NCBI GenBank assembly: GCA_028277025.1
Contig: JAPYVG010000024.1
Location: forward strand, 1-28,533
Source of the DNA: Sulfolobaceae archaeon
Lineage (GTDB): Archaea; Thermoproteota; Thermoprotei_A; Sulfolobales; Sulfolobaceae
Reading direction: 5' to 3'
DNA length: 28,533 bases
Part shown: positions 7,856-17,883 of the stretch, one piece after another
Layout: every line of letters begins with the position of its first letter
Numbering within the stretch: position 1 is the first letter of the stretch
The notes under the pieces: generated by a model
Told to the model about the DNA's origin: nothing
Database searches by the model: none
Seen by the model: the letters and a program-made list of their open reading frames with translations, nothing else
Program-made: the position numbers and the translations under genes

Positions 7856-8740
7856 ATTAAAATTGCTGTTATTCATGAGGCACCTAAGGTTACTGAAGCT
7901 TCTAAGCAATTGTTACTAGAAATAAAAAACGCTGGGCATACAGCAATTTATGTTAGGATTTCCAGGCTAAATCCTATAATAACTCCTAAAGGGATGGAAT
8001 TTACTTACAGTGGAATTGATGTTTCTTTTGATGGTGGAATTGTTAGGAATTTAGGTTTTATATCGAGTACTGAACAGCTTGTGAAGAGGTTCGACACTTT
8101 AAAAAGCATGGAATTACAAGGAGTAGTGCTAGTAAATAAGCCGGATTCTATGTTTATAGCAAGGGATAAGTTTTACAGTCTCGTTAAGTTAAGTAAAGCC
8201 GGAGTCCCAGTCCCAGAGACGGCTATAGTTGAGGATCCCTTTGAAGTGATGAGATTGGTGAATAAATGGGGAGATGTTGTAATCAAGCCAGTAATGGGTA
8301 GTTTAGGTTTGGGCTCTGTAAGGGTTTCTGATCCAGATATTGCGTTTAGAGTAGCTAAGGCAATTTTAACTGCAAATCAACCCGTATATGTTCAAAAGTA
8401 TGTCAAAAAGCCCGAAAGGGATATAAGGGTTTTCCTTGTTGGTGATAAGATACTTGGAAGCGTTTATAGGATTAATAAGTCCTCATGGAAAACTAATGTT
8501 GCACAAGGCGCGTTAACTCAAGTAATATTACCAGATAAGGCATTAGAGGATTTAGCTTTTAAAGCTATGAGGACTTTAGGGTTAGAATACGCTGGTATTG
8601 ATGTGGTGGAAGACTTAGAAGGGGGATACAAAGTTTTGGAAGTTAATGCTGCACCGCTATGGAAAGGTTTTTATGAGGCTACTAAGATTAACCCAGCAAA
8701 ATATATTGTTGAGTATGTTATAAAGAAAATTAAGAAATGA
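7856..8740 (+). CDS. RimK-family ATP-grasp ligase (alpha-L-glutamate ligase-like), probable ATT start
   Basis: ATP-grasp enzymes of this family join an amino acid, often glutamate, to a carboxylate on a small molecule or peptide. The frame shows the [14 protein letters not shown] phosphate loop, VQKYV, a DIRVFLVG strand and the metal-binding end [13 protein letters not shown]. The first standard start in frame is TTG at 7910, but homologous sequence begins earlier with [10 protein letters not shown], a normal first strand of the fold. The codon where methionine is expected (7856) is ATT, just after an in-frame stop at 7850. A GGTGGT ribosome site lies five bases upstream. LysX and cofactor ligases such as MptN are relatives; the substrate is not known. 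It follows the prenyl synthase gene by 36 bp. Confidence 0.8.
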   Translation: MKIAVIHEAPKVTEASKQLLLEIKNAGHTAIYVRISRLNPIITPKGMEFTYSGIDVSFDGGIVRNLGFISSTEQLVKRFDTLKSMELQGVVLVNKPDSMFIARDKFYSLVKLSKAGVPVPETAIVEDPFEVMRLVNKWGDVVIKPVMGSLGLGSVRVSDPDIAFRVAKAILTANQPVYVQKYVKKPERDIRVFLVGDKILGSVYRINKSSWKTNVAQGALTQVILPDKALEDLAFKAMRTLGLEYAGIDVVEDLEGGYKVLEVNAAPLWKGFYEATKINPAKYIVEYVIKKIKK

Positions 8741-8787
8741 AGAATAAAAAACCGGCTGAAAGACGTGATGAAGAGCTCTCGCACAGA
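8737..8787 (+). ncRNA. Candidate C/D-box guide sRNA
   Basis: The order C-guide-D'-C'-guide-D can be read. A C-like ATGAAGA (8737-8743) precedes a 12-nt guide, D' CTGA (8756-8759), a short spacer and C' TGATGA (8766-8771). A second 12-nt guide and a D-like CAGA (8784-8787) follow. Flanking TTAA and TTAG could close the ends. D' and C' are canonical, while the outer boxes each differ by one base. It overlaps the 3' end of the ligase gene. I could not match the guides to a target. Confidence 0.35.
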
Positions 8788-9243
8788 TTAGTCAAAGTTA
8801 ATTGTCTTTGTCTCCTTTATAGTTCTTAAAACGAACATTGTATAAGTAGACGTTACACCCTCCATGTTTCCTATCTTATCTAATACTGACGCTAGTTCCT
8901 CCCTACTTTTAACTCTTACTTTAAGTAGTGCATAATATTCTCCAGTAACATCAAAAATTTCAAAGACCTCTTTGAACTCTGTAATCCTTTTAAGTATCTC
9001 TTCATATTTTTTAGGATCGGCTTTTATTAAGACGAAAGCCATAATATTATACCCTATTGCTTCTGGGTTAATGTCAACATAAAAACCTTTAATTACCCCG
9101 TTATCTTTAAGCCTTTTTATCCTCATATGTATTGTTGATTCACTTAAATTTAACATCTTAGCTACTTTAGAGAAAGGAGTTCTAGCATTTTCTTGAAGTA
9201 TTTTGAGAATTTTTTTATCTACATCATCTAAAATATATGTCAT
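8788..9243 (-). CDS. Lrp/AsnC-family transcription regulator
   Basis: This 151-residue protein has the usual plan: an N-terminal winged helix-turn-helix (residues ~5-55, [21 protein letters not shown] and [12 protein letters not shown]) followed by a RAM ligand-binding domain (~65-145) with the [13 protein letters not shown] strand pair. Such proteins form octamers or dimers that often sense amino acids and control metabolic genes or their own. ATG at 9243 is the start. A plus-strand AATTTTAA run at 9261-9268 could give it a private leaderless promoter inside the tail of the upstream membrane-protein gene, 21 bp away. The effector is not evident, and I cannot match it to a named Sulfolobales Lrp protein. 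Confidence 0.9.
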   Translation of the reverse strand: MTYILDDVDKKILKILQENARTPFSKVAKMLNLSESTIHMRIKRLKDNGVIKGFYVDINPEAIGYNIMAFVLIKADPKKYEEILKRITEFKEVFEIFDVTGEYYALLKVRVKSREELASVLDKIGNMEGVTSTYTMFVLRTIKETKTINFD

Positions 9244-9264
9244 AAAAACCAGCCTTTTTTAATT

Positions 9265-9768
9265 TTAACCTTTCCTGAAGTATAAAAACAATAATATTCC
9301 TATTACTATCGTACCACTGTAAAGTATTAGTAAAGAGTAGAAGGAACTTATAAACCTTCCTATGATAGCTCCTACTATTATTACTATCAAAAGGGGTAAA
9401 TAGCCGTTACTGAAATACAGAATATCTTTCTTTATTATGTTAGGTAATATTCTCCTTAATAATAATATAAATTGTATTATGAAAGGTAAAGAGAAAATTA
9501 ATCCTAATTCAGCGAATAATCTAGGTTTGGAATATAATGAGAAGAATATTCCCAAGGTAATCCCTGCGGCAAATACACCGGTAAAGTAAGTTCCTACTAC
9601 CATACTTTTTAAGTCTTCCCATGTTCTATTAGAAACCATTATATATAATACTATAACTAGTCCAATAGTAGAAGTTACTACGAATGCGGGGAAATTGAGT
9701 AAGTAAGCTGGCACTACGGGTAATAGTATAAGTAATAGCGAAATTAATGCCACAGTTTTTGTGTCCAA
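9265..9768 (-). CDS. Integral membrane protein of unknown function
   Basis: The 167-residue protein is almost wholly hydrophobic, with about five membrane helices. They lie roughly at residues 7-26, 28-46, 58-78, 84-104 and 120-162, the last long enough for two. It ends in a short basic tail (FRKG). There are no charged catalytic motifs and I do not recognise the family. The start is the TTG at 9768, the only option after an in-frame stop just upstream, with a TATA-like TTTTATA about 33 bp away. It precedes the Lrp gene on the same strand by 21 bp, so the pair may be co-transcribed and the regulator may respond to something this protein moves. Confidence 0.7.
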   Translation of the reverse strand: MDTKTVALISLLLILLPVVPAYLLNFPAFVVTSTIGLVIVLYIMVSNRTWEDLKSMVVGTYFTGVFAAGITLGIFFSLYSKPRLFAELGLIFSLPFIIQFILLLRRILPNIIKKDILYFSNGYLPLLIVIIVGAIIGRFISSFYSLLILYSGTIVIGILLFLYFRKG

Positions 9769-9873
9769 CTTTGTTCATGTATTAATTTCTTGGGTGGTAT
9801 AAAATTCTAATGGTTAGTGTTTGGTCATAAGAATATATTTTACAAAATCGCTTAATGAGTATGGTGGATATTA

Positions 9874-10413
9874 GTGAAAATACTGGTTATGGGCAACATA
9901 CGTTTTCCCGAACCTCACGTCGAGAGTACGTTATCTTCTATAATAAAGAAGGAGGAGCCAGAAACCATAGTGCTTGACGGGGATACTACGCAATGTTACT
10001 GGGACTATGAGTGTCCAAGGGTTATAGACGTATTATACGTTATTAGGAGTATTGCACCATGGGCTCAGATAGTTTATATTCAAGGAGATATGGATCCTCA
10101 TGCAATAAAATGTATTATGGCAGAGCCTAGGTATAGAGAGGAAATCATAGGAACTACTATGTACATTGCGGAAGTGTCTTCTGTAAAATATTACATTTTA
10201 CATGGCCATCAGGGTGACGTTGATCAATTGAGGAGAAATGTGGGCGCGGGGCCTTGGGATTGGATTGTTGTAGCACAATATAAAAGGCTTGAGATCGATA
10301 AATTAGCTAGGGTTATATACATTGGTGGTATTACCAGAGAGTATCCGCAAGATGTAAGGGGTTATTTAGTAATTACTGATTCTAACCATTATTTAAGGCA
10401 GATTAAGAGCTAG
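9874..10413 (+). CDS. Calcineurin-like phosphoesterase homologue with altered metal site
   Basis: The 179 residues follow the small archaeal metallophosphoesterase (YfcE-like) plan: strand 1 [10 protein letters not shown], then LDGDTT at 34-39, GDMDPH at 71-76 in place of the GN(H/D) motif, and HGHQGD at 110-115. The first metal motif, normally DxH, reads GNI here, so the aspartate and histidine of that site are missing; later histidines (110, 112) are kept. It may be a one-metal enzyme, bind nucleotides without cleaving them, or act structurally. GTG at 9874 is preceded by GGTGG six bases upstream, which supports that start. The 3' end overlaps the convergent small gene by 11 bp. Confidence 0.65.
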   Translation: MKILVMGNIRFPEPHVESTLSSIIKKEEPETIVLDGDTTQCYWDYECPRVIDVLYVIRSIAPWAQIVYIQGDMDPHAIKCIMAEPRYREEIIGTTMYIAEVSSVKYYILHGHQGDVDQLRRNVGAGPWDWIVVAQYKRLEIDKLARVIYIGGITREYPQDVRGYLVITDSNHYLRQIKS

Positions 10414-10633
10414 CACCCAATATGAAGTCCTTAGCCTTCTCGTATATCCTAACTTCGTAAACACCATCAATAACGTTATTATTATCACCCTCATCCCAAA
10501 TCTTGTATGAGTCAATAACTATCGAATTCTTATCACCCTTTGTGAAGACTATTTCTAAATTCAGCTTTCTTAACTTCTTCACTTTAGCTAGAAGCCCCTT
10601 ATCTATCTTCCTATATATAACTTGGGCTATCAC
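10403..10633 (-). CDS. Small hypothetical protein
   Basis: This 76-residue protein is basic in its first half (KVKKLRKLN) and acidic in the middle (DEGDNNN), with alternating strands that suggest a small beta-rich fold. I recognise no domain. The GTG start at 10633 has a TATA-like element (10653-10662) centred about 25 bp upstream, as expected for a leaderless gene, which makes it more believable than a random frame. It converges on the phosphoesterase gene with an 11 bp overlap. Confidence 0.6.
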   Translation of the reverse strand: MIAQVIYRKIDKGLLAKVKKLRKLNLEIVFTKGDKNSIVIDSYKIWDEGDNNNVIDGVYEVRIYEKAKDFILGASS

Positions 10634-10737
10634 GTATAATTTATTGTCACGGTAAAAATAAATCGTATATCAGAGAATACTGGGTATTTCCATAAACCAA
10701 CAAAAATTACTAATACTCTATTATTAATCATAAATTT

Positions 10738-11106
10738 ATGCCACAATTATTAGCTCTCATAAGTTCAAACCCAGAAAATTTAGAAAATATTTTCAGAAAA
10801 GTATTTACAGACACGAGAGCCAGTGGTCATAAAAAGATAATAATAAACGTGGTTTCTAACATACCCTACCATGAGCTTGTGAGTTACGTTAGGGAGGCAA
10901 TACTTGACAACATAGATATAGGTTACGAGCTATATCTATGGAATAAAGACGATACGAGTAAAATTCTCAATTTATTATCTAAAAACTCATTTGATGGTGT
11001 GCTTCTTTACTGCGATAATGAAAACAAAAGTACAGTAGAGAGGATCTTCGAAACATTTCCTAACCAATTAAAGGCCAGTCTTATTAAGGACTACTGTAGA
11101 AGATGA
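10738..11106 (+). CDS. Hypothetical protein
   Basis: A 122-residue soluble protein with alternating helices and strands (KKIIINVVSNIP, GVLLYCD), suggesting a small alpha/beta fold. I cannot assign a family. ATG at 10738 lies downstream of a very AT-rich stretch that can supply a TATA box. It precedes the geranylgeranyl reductase gene by 47 bp on the same strand, but TATA-like sequences in that gap may give the reductase a separate promoter, so co-transcription is uncertain. Confidence 0.65.
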   Translation: MPQLLALISSNPENLENIFRKVFTDTRASGHKKIIINVVSNIPYHELVSYVREAILDNIDIGYELYLWNKDDTSKILNLLSKNSFDGVLLYCDNENKSTVERIFETFPNQLKASLIKDYCRR

Positions 11107-11153
11107 GTGAATTTTAAAATCTTTATTGAGAAAGTTATAAGACGTGATTAATT

Positions 11154-12512
11154 TTGAAGGAGTTAAAATATGATGTTCTAATTGTAGGAGGAGGTTTTGC
11201 TGGTGCTTCAACTGCTTTTCATTTGGCTGGACACGGTTTAAAAGTATTACTAGTTGATAGCAAGCCATGGAATAGAATTGGGGATAAACCATGTGGAGAC
11301 GCTGTGAGTAAAGCCCACTTTGATAGGCTTGGCATGCCTTACCCTAGAGGTGAAGAGTTAGAGAATAAGATTAACGGAATTAAACTTTACAGTCCCGATA
11401 TGAAGACAGTATGGACTGTAAATGGGGAAGGATTTGAATTGAACGCTCCCTTATATAATCAGAGGATTTTAAGGGAGGCTGAAAGTAAAGGCGTAGAAGT
11501 ATGGGATCTTACGACTGCAATGAAACCTTTATTAGATAAAGATAAAGTCATTGGGACCGTTTTATTTAACAGACGTACTAATGAGGAAATAACTGTCTTT
11601 GCAAACGTTATAGTAGATGCTACTGGTTATTCTAGGAGTGTGAGAAGCAAATTGCCGCAAGGGTTACCAATATCTGAAGATTTAGATGAAAAAGATGCTG
11701 ATATCGCATATAGGGAGGTTTTACTAACAAAAGATGACATTGAGGATTACGATTACTTGCGTATATTCATAACTCAGAGAGCCTCTCCCGGAGGATATTG
11801 GTGGTATTTCCCTAAGGGGAAGAATAAAGTTAATGTAGGATTGGGAATCCAAGGTGGAATGGGATACCCTAGTGTCCACGAGTTTTACAAAAAGTACTTA
11901 GACGAATACGCTCCGGATGTGGATAAAAGTAAACTTTTAGTAAAAGGTGGGGCTTTAGTACCTACTCGTAGACCATTATATTCCATGGTGTGGAATGGTA
12001 TCATAGCTGTAGGGGATTCAGCATATACTGTTAATCCAGTTCATGGTGGTGGTAAAGGATCAGCAATGATTTCGGGTTATTGTGCCGCAAAAACGATTTT
12101 ATCGGCCTTTGAGACAGGCAATTTTTCAGAGAAAGGATTATGGAATATGAATATTTGTTATATCAATGAGTATGGTGCTAAACAAGCTAGTTTAGATATA
12201 TTTAGGAGGTTTTTGCAGAGGTTAACTGATGATGATATTAACTATGGTATGAATAAGAAAATTATAAGAGAGGAGGATTTATTAGAAGCTAGCGAGAAAG
12301 GAGATCTTCATCTTTCAGTAGCTGAAAAGGCTATGAGAATAATCGCGGGTTTAGGTAGGCCATCTCTCCTATTTAAGCTAAAGACAGTTGCTGAGTATAT
12401 GAAAAGAATTAAGCAACTCTATTTAAACTATCCAACTTCCCCCTCCGGTTTGAAGCAATGGAAGGAAAGTGTAGACTCTGCAATTTTAGAGTTTAATAAC
12501 GCTATGAGTTAG
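11154..12512 (+). CDS. Geranylgeranyl reductase (FAD-dependent)
   Basis: This flavoenzyme saturates the double bonds of geranylgeranyl chains in archaeal ether lipids or their precursors. The N-terminal Rossmann motif is VGGGFAGAS (residues ~11-19), with DKPCGDAVS at ~44-52, a conserved cysteine region of the family. PGGYWWYFP matches the substrate-cavity motif PxxYxWxFP, and [14 protein letters not shown] binds FAD. Its 452 residues agree with the structurally studied S. acidocaldarius enzyme. The TTG at 11154 is the first possible start after a stop at 11145. It acts at the inner face of the membrane. The tail overlaps the convergent DUF2070 gene by 27 bp. The isoprenoid context fits the prenyl synthase at 6941. 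Confidence 0.93.
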   Translation: MKELKYDVLIVGGGFAGASTAFHLAGHGLKVLLVDSKPWNRIGDKPCGDAVSKAHFDRLGMPYPRGEELENKINGIKLYSPDMKTVWTVNGEGFELNAPLYNQRILREAESKGVEVWDLTTAMKPLLDKDKVIGTVLFNRRTNEEITVFANVIVDATGYSRSVRSKLPQGLPISEDLDEKDADIAYREVLLTKDDIEDYDYLRIFITQRASPGGYWWYFPKGKNKVNVGLGIQGGMGYPSVHEFYKKYLDEYAPDVDKSKLLVKGGALVPTRRPLYSMVWNGIIAVGDSAYTVNPVHGGGKGSAMISGYCAAKTILSAFETGNFSEKGLWNMNICYINEYGAKQASLDIFRRFLQRLTDDDINYGMNKKIIREEDLLEASEKGDLHLSVAEKAMRIIAGLGRPSLLFKLKTVAEYMKRIKQLYLNYPTSPSGLKQWKESVDSAILEFNNAMS

Positions 12513-14087
12513 TAACGTAAGTATTAGTATGATAAGTATTGGTGAGACTAACGGTATCCAAAACGTTTTTAATGCATAATCCCCTACTTCTTCAAGTGCT
12601 ATAACCATATTTGAAATCACTTTTCCTATAACTCTTACACCGCTAATATCTATACTTCTAGAATAAACCTCTACCTCCTGCATATTAGAGACTGTTTCCT
12701 TCATAAGTTCCTCAATTTCCCTTATGAGATTATCACAAGGTTGGGCTGGGAGATATAAATTCTTAAGTCCAGTAGCAGTACAACTGTGGTCATCTGGTGT
12801 TACAAGTAATGGAATATCGACTAATTTAGATAACCTAGACCGGATAGCATTAGTCAGAGATGGGTCAGCGTTATTTGCATATAAATAAACAATTCCAACT
12901 TTTCTCTCTCCATCTGAAATCGCAATTGTAATAACTCTGTTATTGCATAACCCTTCACATCCTTCAATAGTCTTCTCTTTAACGTTAAACTTAAGGGTTC
13001 TGGTAATCCCCGTCTTTCTTATTTCTTTTATTTTATTTATCTCTTCAATTAAGTGATTCGTTATAGAAGAAGGTATCTCTTCTTTTAAGTACTCGTTGTG
13101 GCAATCTACTATATAATCACTCTGCTTAACAACGAAATCCCATAATTTTGTTGGTAGGTCATCTATTCCTAACTCTGGTCTCTCTAAGAATGTGAGGCTA
13201 GAGTTTGAAAAGAGTAAAGTAACACCTCTAAATTTACAACTTTCCCAACTATATATTCCGTAAAAATCCTCTTTATTCCATTTTCCATTTGTTTCCTCTT
13301 CATAAACTCTTTTCGCAATTTCTAATGACTTCTTCGAAGAAGTTAAGTCAAGCTCGTGGCTCCCGGGGCCGTGAAATACTATTGATCGGGGTGATAAATT
13401 ATTTAATTGGTAAATGAATTTTGAACTGCCTATTTCTCCGCTAATGCCGAAGTGCATTTTAGGGATTATGAAGAAGTAGTTCCCTATCTTAAACATACCT
13501 ATTCTTATGTTAGTTTTTGTACCTAAACTATCTAATAATTTTTCAACTGCTTGTGTGTCTTTCCTTAATATCCCCTGGATGAAAGGTCTTGCTATCTGTA
13601 GGGATTTTAGACCAACTATTTTTTCTCCTTTTCTATTTATTATATATATGTAGAAATAGAATATTAATGTAATTGACATAGTGTAAATAAATATTTCAAT
13701 TGTCATGCCAAAAAATAGTGATGGAAATAGGGACGTTAAAAAAACAATCAATGTAGCTTTAATTTCAGAGTATTTAGCAATAATCGAATAACCCAATAGC
13801 GGTGCGAATATTCCAAATGCATAAAAAGTTTGGATACTCAAAAAGGAGATTATTAAATATACAAAGGCTGTAAGGTTCGTGAAAAATAATGAAAGCTTTA
13901 ATTCCCTTATTAGCCCTAACGATACAACAAAATACGTTATGAAGGCTAAGAGAAAATCCACACCAACAGTTATACTTCTTAGTCCTACTAATATCGATTC
14001 AAATACTGAGAAGCCAGAAATAACTTTTAGGTTTGGTAAACTTTTTAGTTTGGAATAGTACTTTCTCGTAATAGCTTCAGAATTCAC
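12486..14087 (-). CDS. DUF2070 membrane protein
   Basis: A 533-residue protein with a hydrophobic N-terminal block of about six or seven helices (residues ~25-150), a large soluble middle domain, and a final helix at ~512-530. The soluble part has conserved-looking histidine and aspartate motifs ([26 protein letters not shown]) characteristic of the archaeal DUF2070 family; they could bind a metal. The function of the family is unknown to me. GTG at 14087 has a TATA element 26 bp upstream (14110-14116) that overlaps the start of the divergent gene at 14115. The 3' end overlaps the geranylgeranyl reductase gene, and a lipid-related role is possible but unproven. Confidence 0.8.
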   Translation of the reverse strand: MNSEAITRKYYSKLKSLPNLKVISGFSVFESILVGLRSITVGVDFLLAFITYFVVSLGLIRELKLSLFFTNLTAFVYLIISFLSIQTFYAFGIFAPLLGYSIIAKYSEIKATLIVFLTSLFPSLFFGMTIEIFIYTMSITLIFYFYIYIINRKGEKIVGLKSLQIARPFIQGILRKDTQAVEKLLDSLGTKTNIRIGMFKIGNYFFIIPKMHFGISGEIGSSKFIYQLNNLSPRSIVFHGPGSHELDLTSSKKSLEIAKRVYEEETNGKWNKEDFYGIYSWESCKFRGVTLLFSNSSLTFLERPELGIDDLPTKLWDFVVKQSDYIVDCHNEYLKEEIPSSITNHLIEEINKIKEIRKTGITRTLKFNVKEKTIEGCEGLCNNRVITIAISDGERKVGIVYLYANNADPSLTNAIRSRLSKLVDIPLLVTPDDHSCTATGLKNLYLPAQPCDNLIREIEELMKETVSNMQEVEVYSRSIDISGVRVIGKVISNMVIALEEVGDYALKTFWIPLVSPILIILILTLLTHSVIKL

Positions 14088-14089
14088 AG

Positions 14090-14116
14090 TCTATATCGCG
14101 TAACGGGGGTTAAAAT
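14090..14116. promoter_or_regulatory. Interleaved divergent promoters in a 27 bp gap
   Basis: The minus-strand TATA (ATTTTAA, 14110-14116) lies 26 bp upstream of the DUF2070 start and overlaps the ATG at 14115. The plus-strand TATA (TCTATATC, 14090-14097) lies about 22 bp upstream of that ATG and next to the DUF2070 start. The two transcription complexes would compete for the same DNA. Confidence 0.45.
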
Positions 14117-14408
14117 GTTGTTGTCAAAAGAAATGCTAGGGGTTGATAAATTAATAAAGAGTGAGAGTAATGAATGTGAGGTTTATGTAGCTGAAAAAGG
14201 GAGGAATACTTTCTTAATAGTCTTATTTGATGGCGATCACGCAAAGTACTTTAAAGTAACTCCAACATTTCCGGGCAAATGGGATTGTGAAAATATTCTT
14301 TATTTTCTATTTGGCTATTTTGGATTTGTAAAGGATGAAAACGAATTAATTCCCAAACTCTCACAAAAGATTAAGGAGTTAGAGAGGAATGTTATTGGAA
14401 CAATATGA
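14115..14408 (+). CDS. Small hypothetical protein preceding a HAD phosphatase
   Basis: This 97-residue protein has a strand-rich middle ([27 protein letters not shown]) and a C-terminal lysine/glutamate helix. No family is recognised. ATG at 14115 is probably leaderless. The last 20 bp overlap the phosphatase gene, which marks a tight two-gene unit and suggests the two products are needed together. Confidence 0.65.
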   Translation: MLLSKEMLGVDKLIKSESNECEVYVAEKGRNTFLIVLFDGDHAKYFKVTPTFPGKWDCENILYFLFGYFGFVKDENELIPKLSQKIKELERNVIGTI

Positions 14409-15177
14409 ATTAATAATCAGCGATGTCGACGGGGTTTTGCTTAGGGAAGGAGAGCCTATATGGCCTAATATTTATGCATTACAAACACTAATTGAAAAGG
14501 GAAAGCAAGTGCTCCTTCTCACTAATAATTCTGGGTTCAGCAGAGTACTATTAGCCAGACAACTGAACTATTTAGGACTGAAGATAACCCCAGAAAGGAT
14601 AGTAACTAGTGGTACCGCAGCGGCAATTTACATGAAAGAGCACACAGACGTAAGAAAAGTGTTTGCTGTGGGTGAAGAGGGCTTAATAGAAGAACTAAAA
14701 AATTTCGGGTTTGAGATACTTGGTGTGAGAGATATTGAGGAAGAAAACCCCGATGCCGTAGTACTTGGTTTAGACAGGCTAAGTACATATGAGAAACTTT
14801 CAGCGGCAATGAGAGCAATCTATAATGGTTCCAGATTCATTGTCACTAATATGGATAGATTATGGCCATCAAAAAATGGGCTAAAATTGGGTGCTGGTGC
14901 TTTAGCAGCTGCAATTATTTATGCTCTTAAAAAAGAGCCAGATTTTGTTGCTGGGAAACCTAATCCCTGGATGATACAAGTTGCCTTTAAAGTTTCTGGG
15001 TTGAACTCTAAAAAAGCTATAATGATAGGGGATCAGTTAGAGACGGATATCAGAATGGGGATTAATGCTGGTATTGACACACTTTTGGTTCTAACTGGTA
15101 TTTCAACGAAAAAGGACGTTGAGAAGAGTGAGGTGAAACCTACTTACGTGGTTTCTAACTTAAGTGAGGTGTTATAG
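14389..15177 (+). CDS. HAD-superfamily phosphatase, NagD/p-nitrophenyl phosphatase type
   Basis: The HAD motifs are complete. Motif I is DVDGVL with nucleophile D12 and acid/base D14; motif II is TNNSG at 45-49; motif III is K190 in GKPNP; motif IV is GDQLETD at 214-220. The stretch between motifs II and III is a C2-type cap, as in NagD and 4-nitrophenyl or phosphoglycolate phosphatases. These 262 residues match the family length. The natural substrate, a sugar phosphate, glycerol phosphate or nucleotide, cannot be read from the sequence. ATG at 14389 follows a GAGAGG site and lies inside the preceding gene. The end is followed by the sdh promoter. Confidence 0.9.
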   Translation: MLLEQYELIISDVDGVLLREGEPIWPNIYALQTLIEKGKQVLLLTNNSGFSRVLLARQLNYLGLKITPERIVTSGTAAAIYMKEHTDVRKVFAVGEEGLIEELKNFGFEILGVRDIEEENPDAVVLGLDRLSTYEKLSAAMRAIYNGSRFIVTNMDRLWPSKNGLKLGAGALAAAIIYALKKEPDFVAGKPNPWMIQVAFKVSGLNSKKAIMIGDQLETDIRMGINAGIDTLLVLTGISTKKDVEKSEVKPTYVVSNLSEVL

Positions 15178-15192
15178 CATGCTGATAAAATA

Positions 15193-15200
15193 TTTTTAAA
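15193..15200 (+). promoter_or_regulatory. TATA box of the sdh operon
   Basis: TTTTTAAA is centred about 27 bp upstream of the GTG at 15224, so the operon message should begin at or next to that codon. The gap between the phosphatase and sdhA is only 46 bp and is almost wholly promoter. Confidence 0.55.
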
Positions 15201-15223
15201 TTCATATTTAATAATTACATTTC

Positions 15224-16924
15224 GTGGAGAAACTATCTTATGATGCGGTTGTTATAGGGGCTGGATTAGCTGGTTTAATGGCTGCCCATGAGATAGCCTC
15301 CGCTGGTTATAACGTTGCTGTCATATCTAAAGTTTTTCCTACCAGATCTCATTCAGCTGCAGCTGAAGGTGGAATAGCAGCTTATATAGAAGGGAATTCA
15401 GATCCTAACGATAATCCAGACTATATGGCATACGATACGATTAAAGGAGGAGATTACTTAGTCGATCAAGACGCTGCCGAACTCCTGGCTTATAAATCTG
15501 GTGAGATAGTAAACTTACTTGAACGCTGGGGGACATTATTTAATAGACAACCGGATGGAAGGGTTGCAGTGAGGTACTTCGGAGGGCAAACATATCCTAG
15601 AACTAGATTTGTTGGAGACAAAACCGGTATGGCATTGCTTCATACAGTTTACGAAAGGACTTCCGGTTTGGAAAAAGTCGACTTCTATTTTGAATGGTTC
15701 GCATGGGAATTGGTTAAAGATGATAAAAGGGTCAGGGGCGTTGTAGCTTTTGATATGAGAAATATGCTACCAGTCTTCTTTAAGGCTAAGGCAGTAGTGA
15801 TAGCATCTGGAGGTATGGGAATGTTGTATAGGCATTCCACTAACAGTTACATCAATACTGGTGATGGTTATGCAATGGCTTTAAGAGCTGGAGCTGCTTT
15901 AAAAGATCCAGAATTCGTCCAGTTTCACCCGACAGCTCTTTACCCATCCGACATTTTAATAAGTGAGGCTGCGAGAGGTGAAGGTGCAGTTTTAAGAAAT
16001 AATAAAGGAGAGAGGTTCATGACACGTTATGCTCCAAAGAAGTTAGATTTGGCACCTAGAGATATAGTCTCTAGGGCTATATTAACAGAGATTAAAGAGG
16101 GTAGGGGATTTCCGGGAGGATATGTAGGTTTAGATTTAACTCATTTAGGAGAGGAATATATAAAAGAGAGGCTTGCATTAGCATATGAGGCTGCGAAAAG
16201 CTTTGCAGGTATTGATGCTACTAAAGAGATGATCCCAGTAAGGCCTGCGCAACATTATTATATGGGAGGAATTGATGTTGATATTACTGGTAAAAATAGT
16301 GATCTAATAGGCTTATTTGCAGCCGGTGAAGCTGCTTGTGTTTCAGTTCACGGCGCTAATAGATTAGGTTCAAACTCACTTCTCGAAACCTTAGTTTTTG
16401 GTAGGGAGACGGGTAGGGCAGTAGTCGAGTTTTTAAAGAGTTATACCGAGCCTTCATCAGATATAGATGCCGAGGCTGAGAAAGCTGAGAATAGTGCGTA
16501 TGAAGTAGTTAAGAAAGAATCTGGTGTGCATTTTGGAGAAGTTTTAGAGAGATTAAGAGATATTATGTGGGACTATGTAGGTGTGTTCCGTGATGAGAAC
16601 GGATTGAAAACTGCAATATCTGAAATCTTCAAGTTAAGGGAGGAGGCTAAGAACACTTATGTCTTGGATAAGACTAAGGTCTATAATACCGAGTTTTATA
16701 ATGCGTTAGAGTTGAAAAACATGTTAGACTTAGCCCTAGTTATAGCTACTACAGCACTTAATAGGAAGGAGTCTAGGGGTGCTCATTATAGGTTAGATTA
16801 TCCTAAAAGGGATGATACTAACTGGTTGAAACACACTTTAGCTTATCTTAAGGGTAATACTGTAGAAATAACATATAAACCGGTTAGAATGACTAAATGG
16901 AAACCTGAGGAGAGGGTGTATTAA
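15224..16924 (+). CDS. sdhA: Succinate dehydrogenase flavoprotein subunit
   Basis: The subunit oxidises succinate to fumarate in respiratory complex II. It has the FAD-binding [10 protein letters not shown] at 12-21 and SHSAAAEGG at 42-50, whose H43 is the expected site of covalent FAD. HPTALY and the [15 protein letters not shown] segment form the active site, [13 protein letters not shown] closes the FAD domain, and a C-terminal helical region carries RxExRGAHYR-like residues ([12 protein letters not shown]). Its 566 residues fit the family. GTG at 15224 is set by the promoter. sdhB follows after one base. Confidence 0.97.
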   Translation: MEKLSYDAVVIGAGLAGLMAAHEIASAGYNVAVISKVFPTRSHSAAAEGGIAAYIEGNSDPNDNPDYMAYDTIKGGDYLVDQDAAELLAYKSGEIVNLLERWGTLFNRQPDGRVAVRYFGGQTYPRTRFVGDKTGMALLHTVYERTSGLEKVDFYFEWFAWELVKDDKRVRGVVAFDMRNMLPVFFKAKAVVIASGGMGMLYRHSTNSYINTGDGYAMALRAGAALKDPEFVQFHPTALYPSDILISEAARGEGAVLRNNKGERFMTRYAPKKLDLAPRDIVSRAILTEIKEGRGFPGGYVGLDLTHLGEEYIKERLALAYEAAKSFAGIDATKEMIPVRPAQHYYMGGIDVDITGKNSDLIGLFAAGEAACVSVHGANRLGSNSLLETLVFGRETGRAVVEFLKSYTEPSSDIDAEAEKAENSAYEVVKKESGVHFGEVLERLRDIMWDYVGVFRDENGLKTAISEIFKLREEAKNTYVLDKTKVYNTEFYNALELKNMLDLALVIATTALNRKESRGAHYRLDYPKRDDTNWLKHTLAYLKGNTVEITYKPVRMTKWKPEERVY

Positions 16925-16925
16925 G

Positions 16926-17882
16926 ATGTCGTTACAGAACGAAGAGGCCGAGGTTGTGTTAAAAATAAAGAGGTACTCTCAAGAGAAGGGTTTCTGGTGG
17001 CAAGAATACAAGCTTAAAGTTGATCGGTTTACCCAATTCACAGAAGCATTAAGGAGAATAAAAAGTGAACAAGACCCTACTTTAGCATACAGAGCTTCAT
17101 GCCATATGGCTGTCTGTGGAAGTTGTGGGATGAAAATAAACGGTGAGCCCAGGTTAGCTTGCAAGACATTAGTCTTAGACATGGTGAAAAGGTATGGGAG
17201 TAACGTTATTACAATAGAGCCTATGGATTATTTTAGACCGTTAAAAGACCTTATAGTCGACCTAGACGATTTTTACCAAAGGATGTATAAAGTTAAGCCA
17301 AGGCTTTATCCCAGTAAGGAAGTGCTGGAGGGTAAGGCTGAGCATAGGTTAAGACCCGAAGATCAGAGAATGTTATGGAAGTTTGCCCAGTGTATTTGGT
17401 GCGGATTGTGCGTTTCCGCGTGTCCCAGTGTTAAGAACGATCCACTATTCTTAGGCCCAGCAGCTCACGCTAAAGGCTTTAGGTTCCTAGCAGATCCCAG
17501 AGATACAATAACAGAGGAAAGAATGAAGATTTTGCTTGATAGTGCGTGGAGATGTACTTATTGTTATATGTGTTATAATGTGTGTCCTAGAGATATTGAG
17601 CCGGTTACTGCAATCAAAAAAACTAGGGCTTATACTAAACTAGCTAAAGAGAGGACCGAAGTTATGAGTACTGGGGAACGTCATGCAGAAGCAATATATA
17701 ATTCATTATTTGAGAGCGGTAAGATTGAGGAGGCTAAAGTATATTTAAGTACTTATGGTCTTATTGGGTCTTTGAGGGATATGATATTCATGTTACAAAC
17801 TGGTAAATTAAAATATGCTCTTGTTAAAGAGAAGCCAGTAGAAAATATTAGTGAAATTAGGAAAATCCTATCCGGTGAGTAA
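16926..17882 (+). CDS. sdhB: Succinate dehydrogenase iron-sulfur subunit
   Basis: This subunit passes electrons from FAD through iron-sulfur clusters. The N-terminal ferredoxin domain binds a [2Fe-2S] cluster through C59, C64, C67 and C79. The C-terminal domain has two further motifs, [12 protein letters not shown] and [12 protein letters not shown], both CxxCxxCxxxCP. Classical SdhB has only three ligands in the last motif and carries a [3Fe-4S] cluster; the extra cysteine predicts a second [4Fe-4S] cluster, as reported for Sulfolobales. The protein is 318 residues because of a C-terminal extension of ~80 residues after the last cluster. It starts at ATG one base after sdhA ends, and sdhC begins one base after its stop. 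Confidence 0.96.
   Translation: MSLQNEEAEVVLKIKRYSQEKGFWWQEYKLKVDRFTQFTEALRRIKSEQDPTLAYRASCHMAVCGSCGMKINGEPRLACKTLVLDMVKRYGSNVITIEPMDYFRPLKDLIVDLDDFYQRMYKVKPRLYPSKEVLEGKAEHRLRPEDQRMLWKFAQCIWCGLCVSACPSVKNDPLFLGPAAHAKGFRFLADPRDTITEERMKILLDSAWRCTYCYMCYNVCPRDIEPVTAIKKTRAYTKLAKERTEVMSTGERHAEAIYNSLFESGKIEEAKVYLSTYGLIGSLRDMIFMLQTGKLKYALVKEKPVENISEIRKILSGE
17874..17878 (+). promoter_or_regulatory. Shine-Dalgarno site that fixes the sdhC start
   Basis: GGTGA lies five bases before the ATG at 17884, inside the end of sdhB. It favours that ATG over the upstream in-frame ATG at 17851. Confidence 0.6.
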
Positions 17883-17883
17883 A

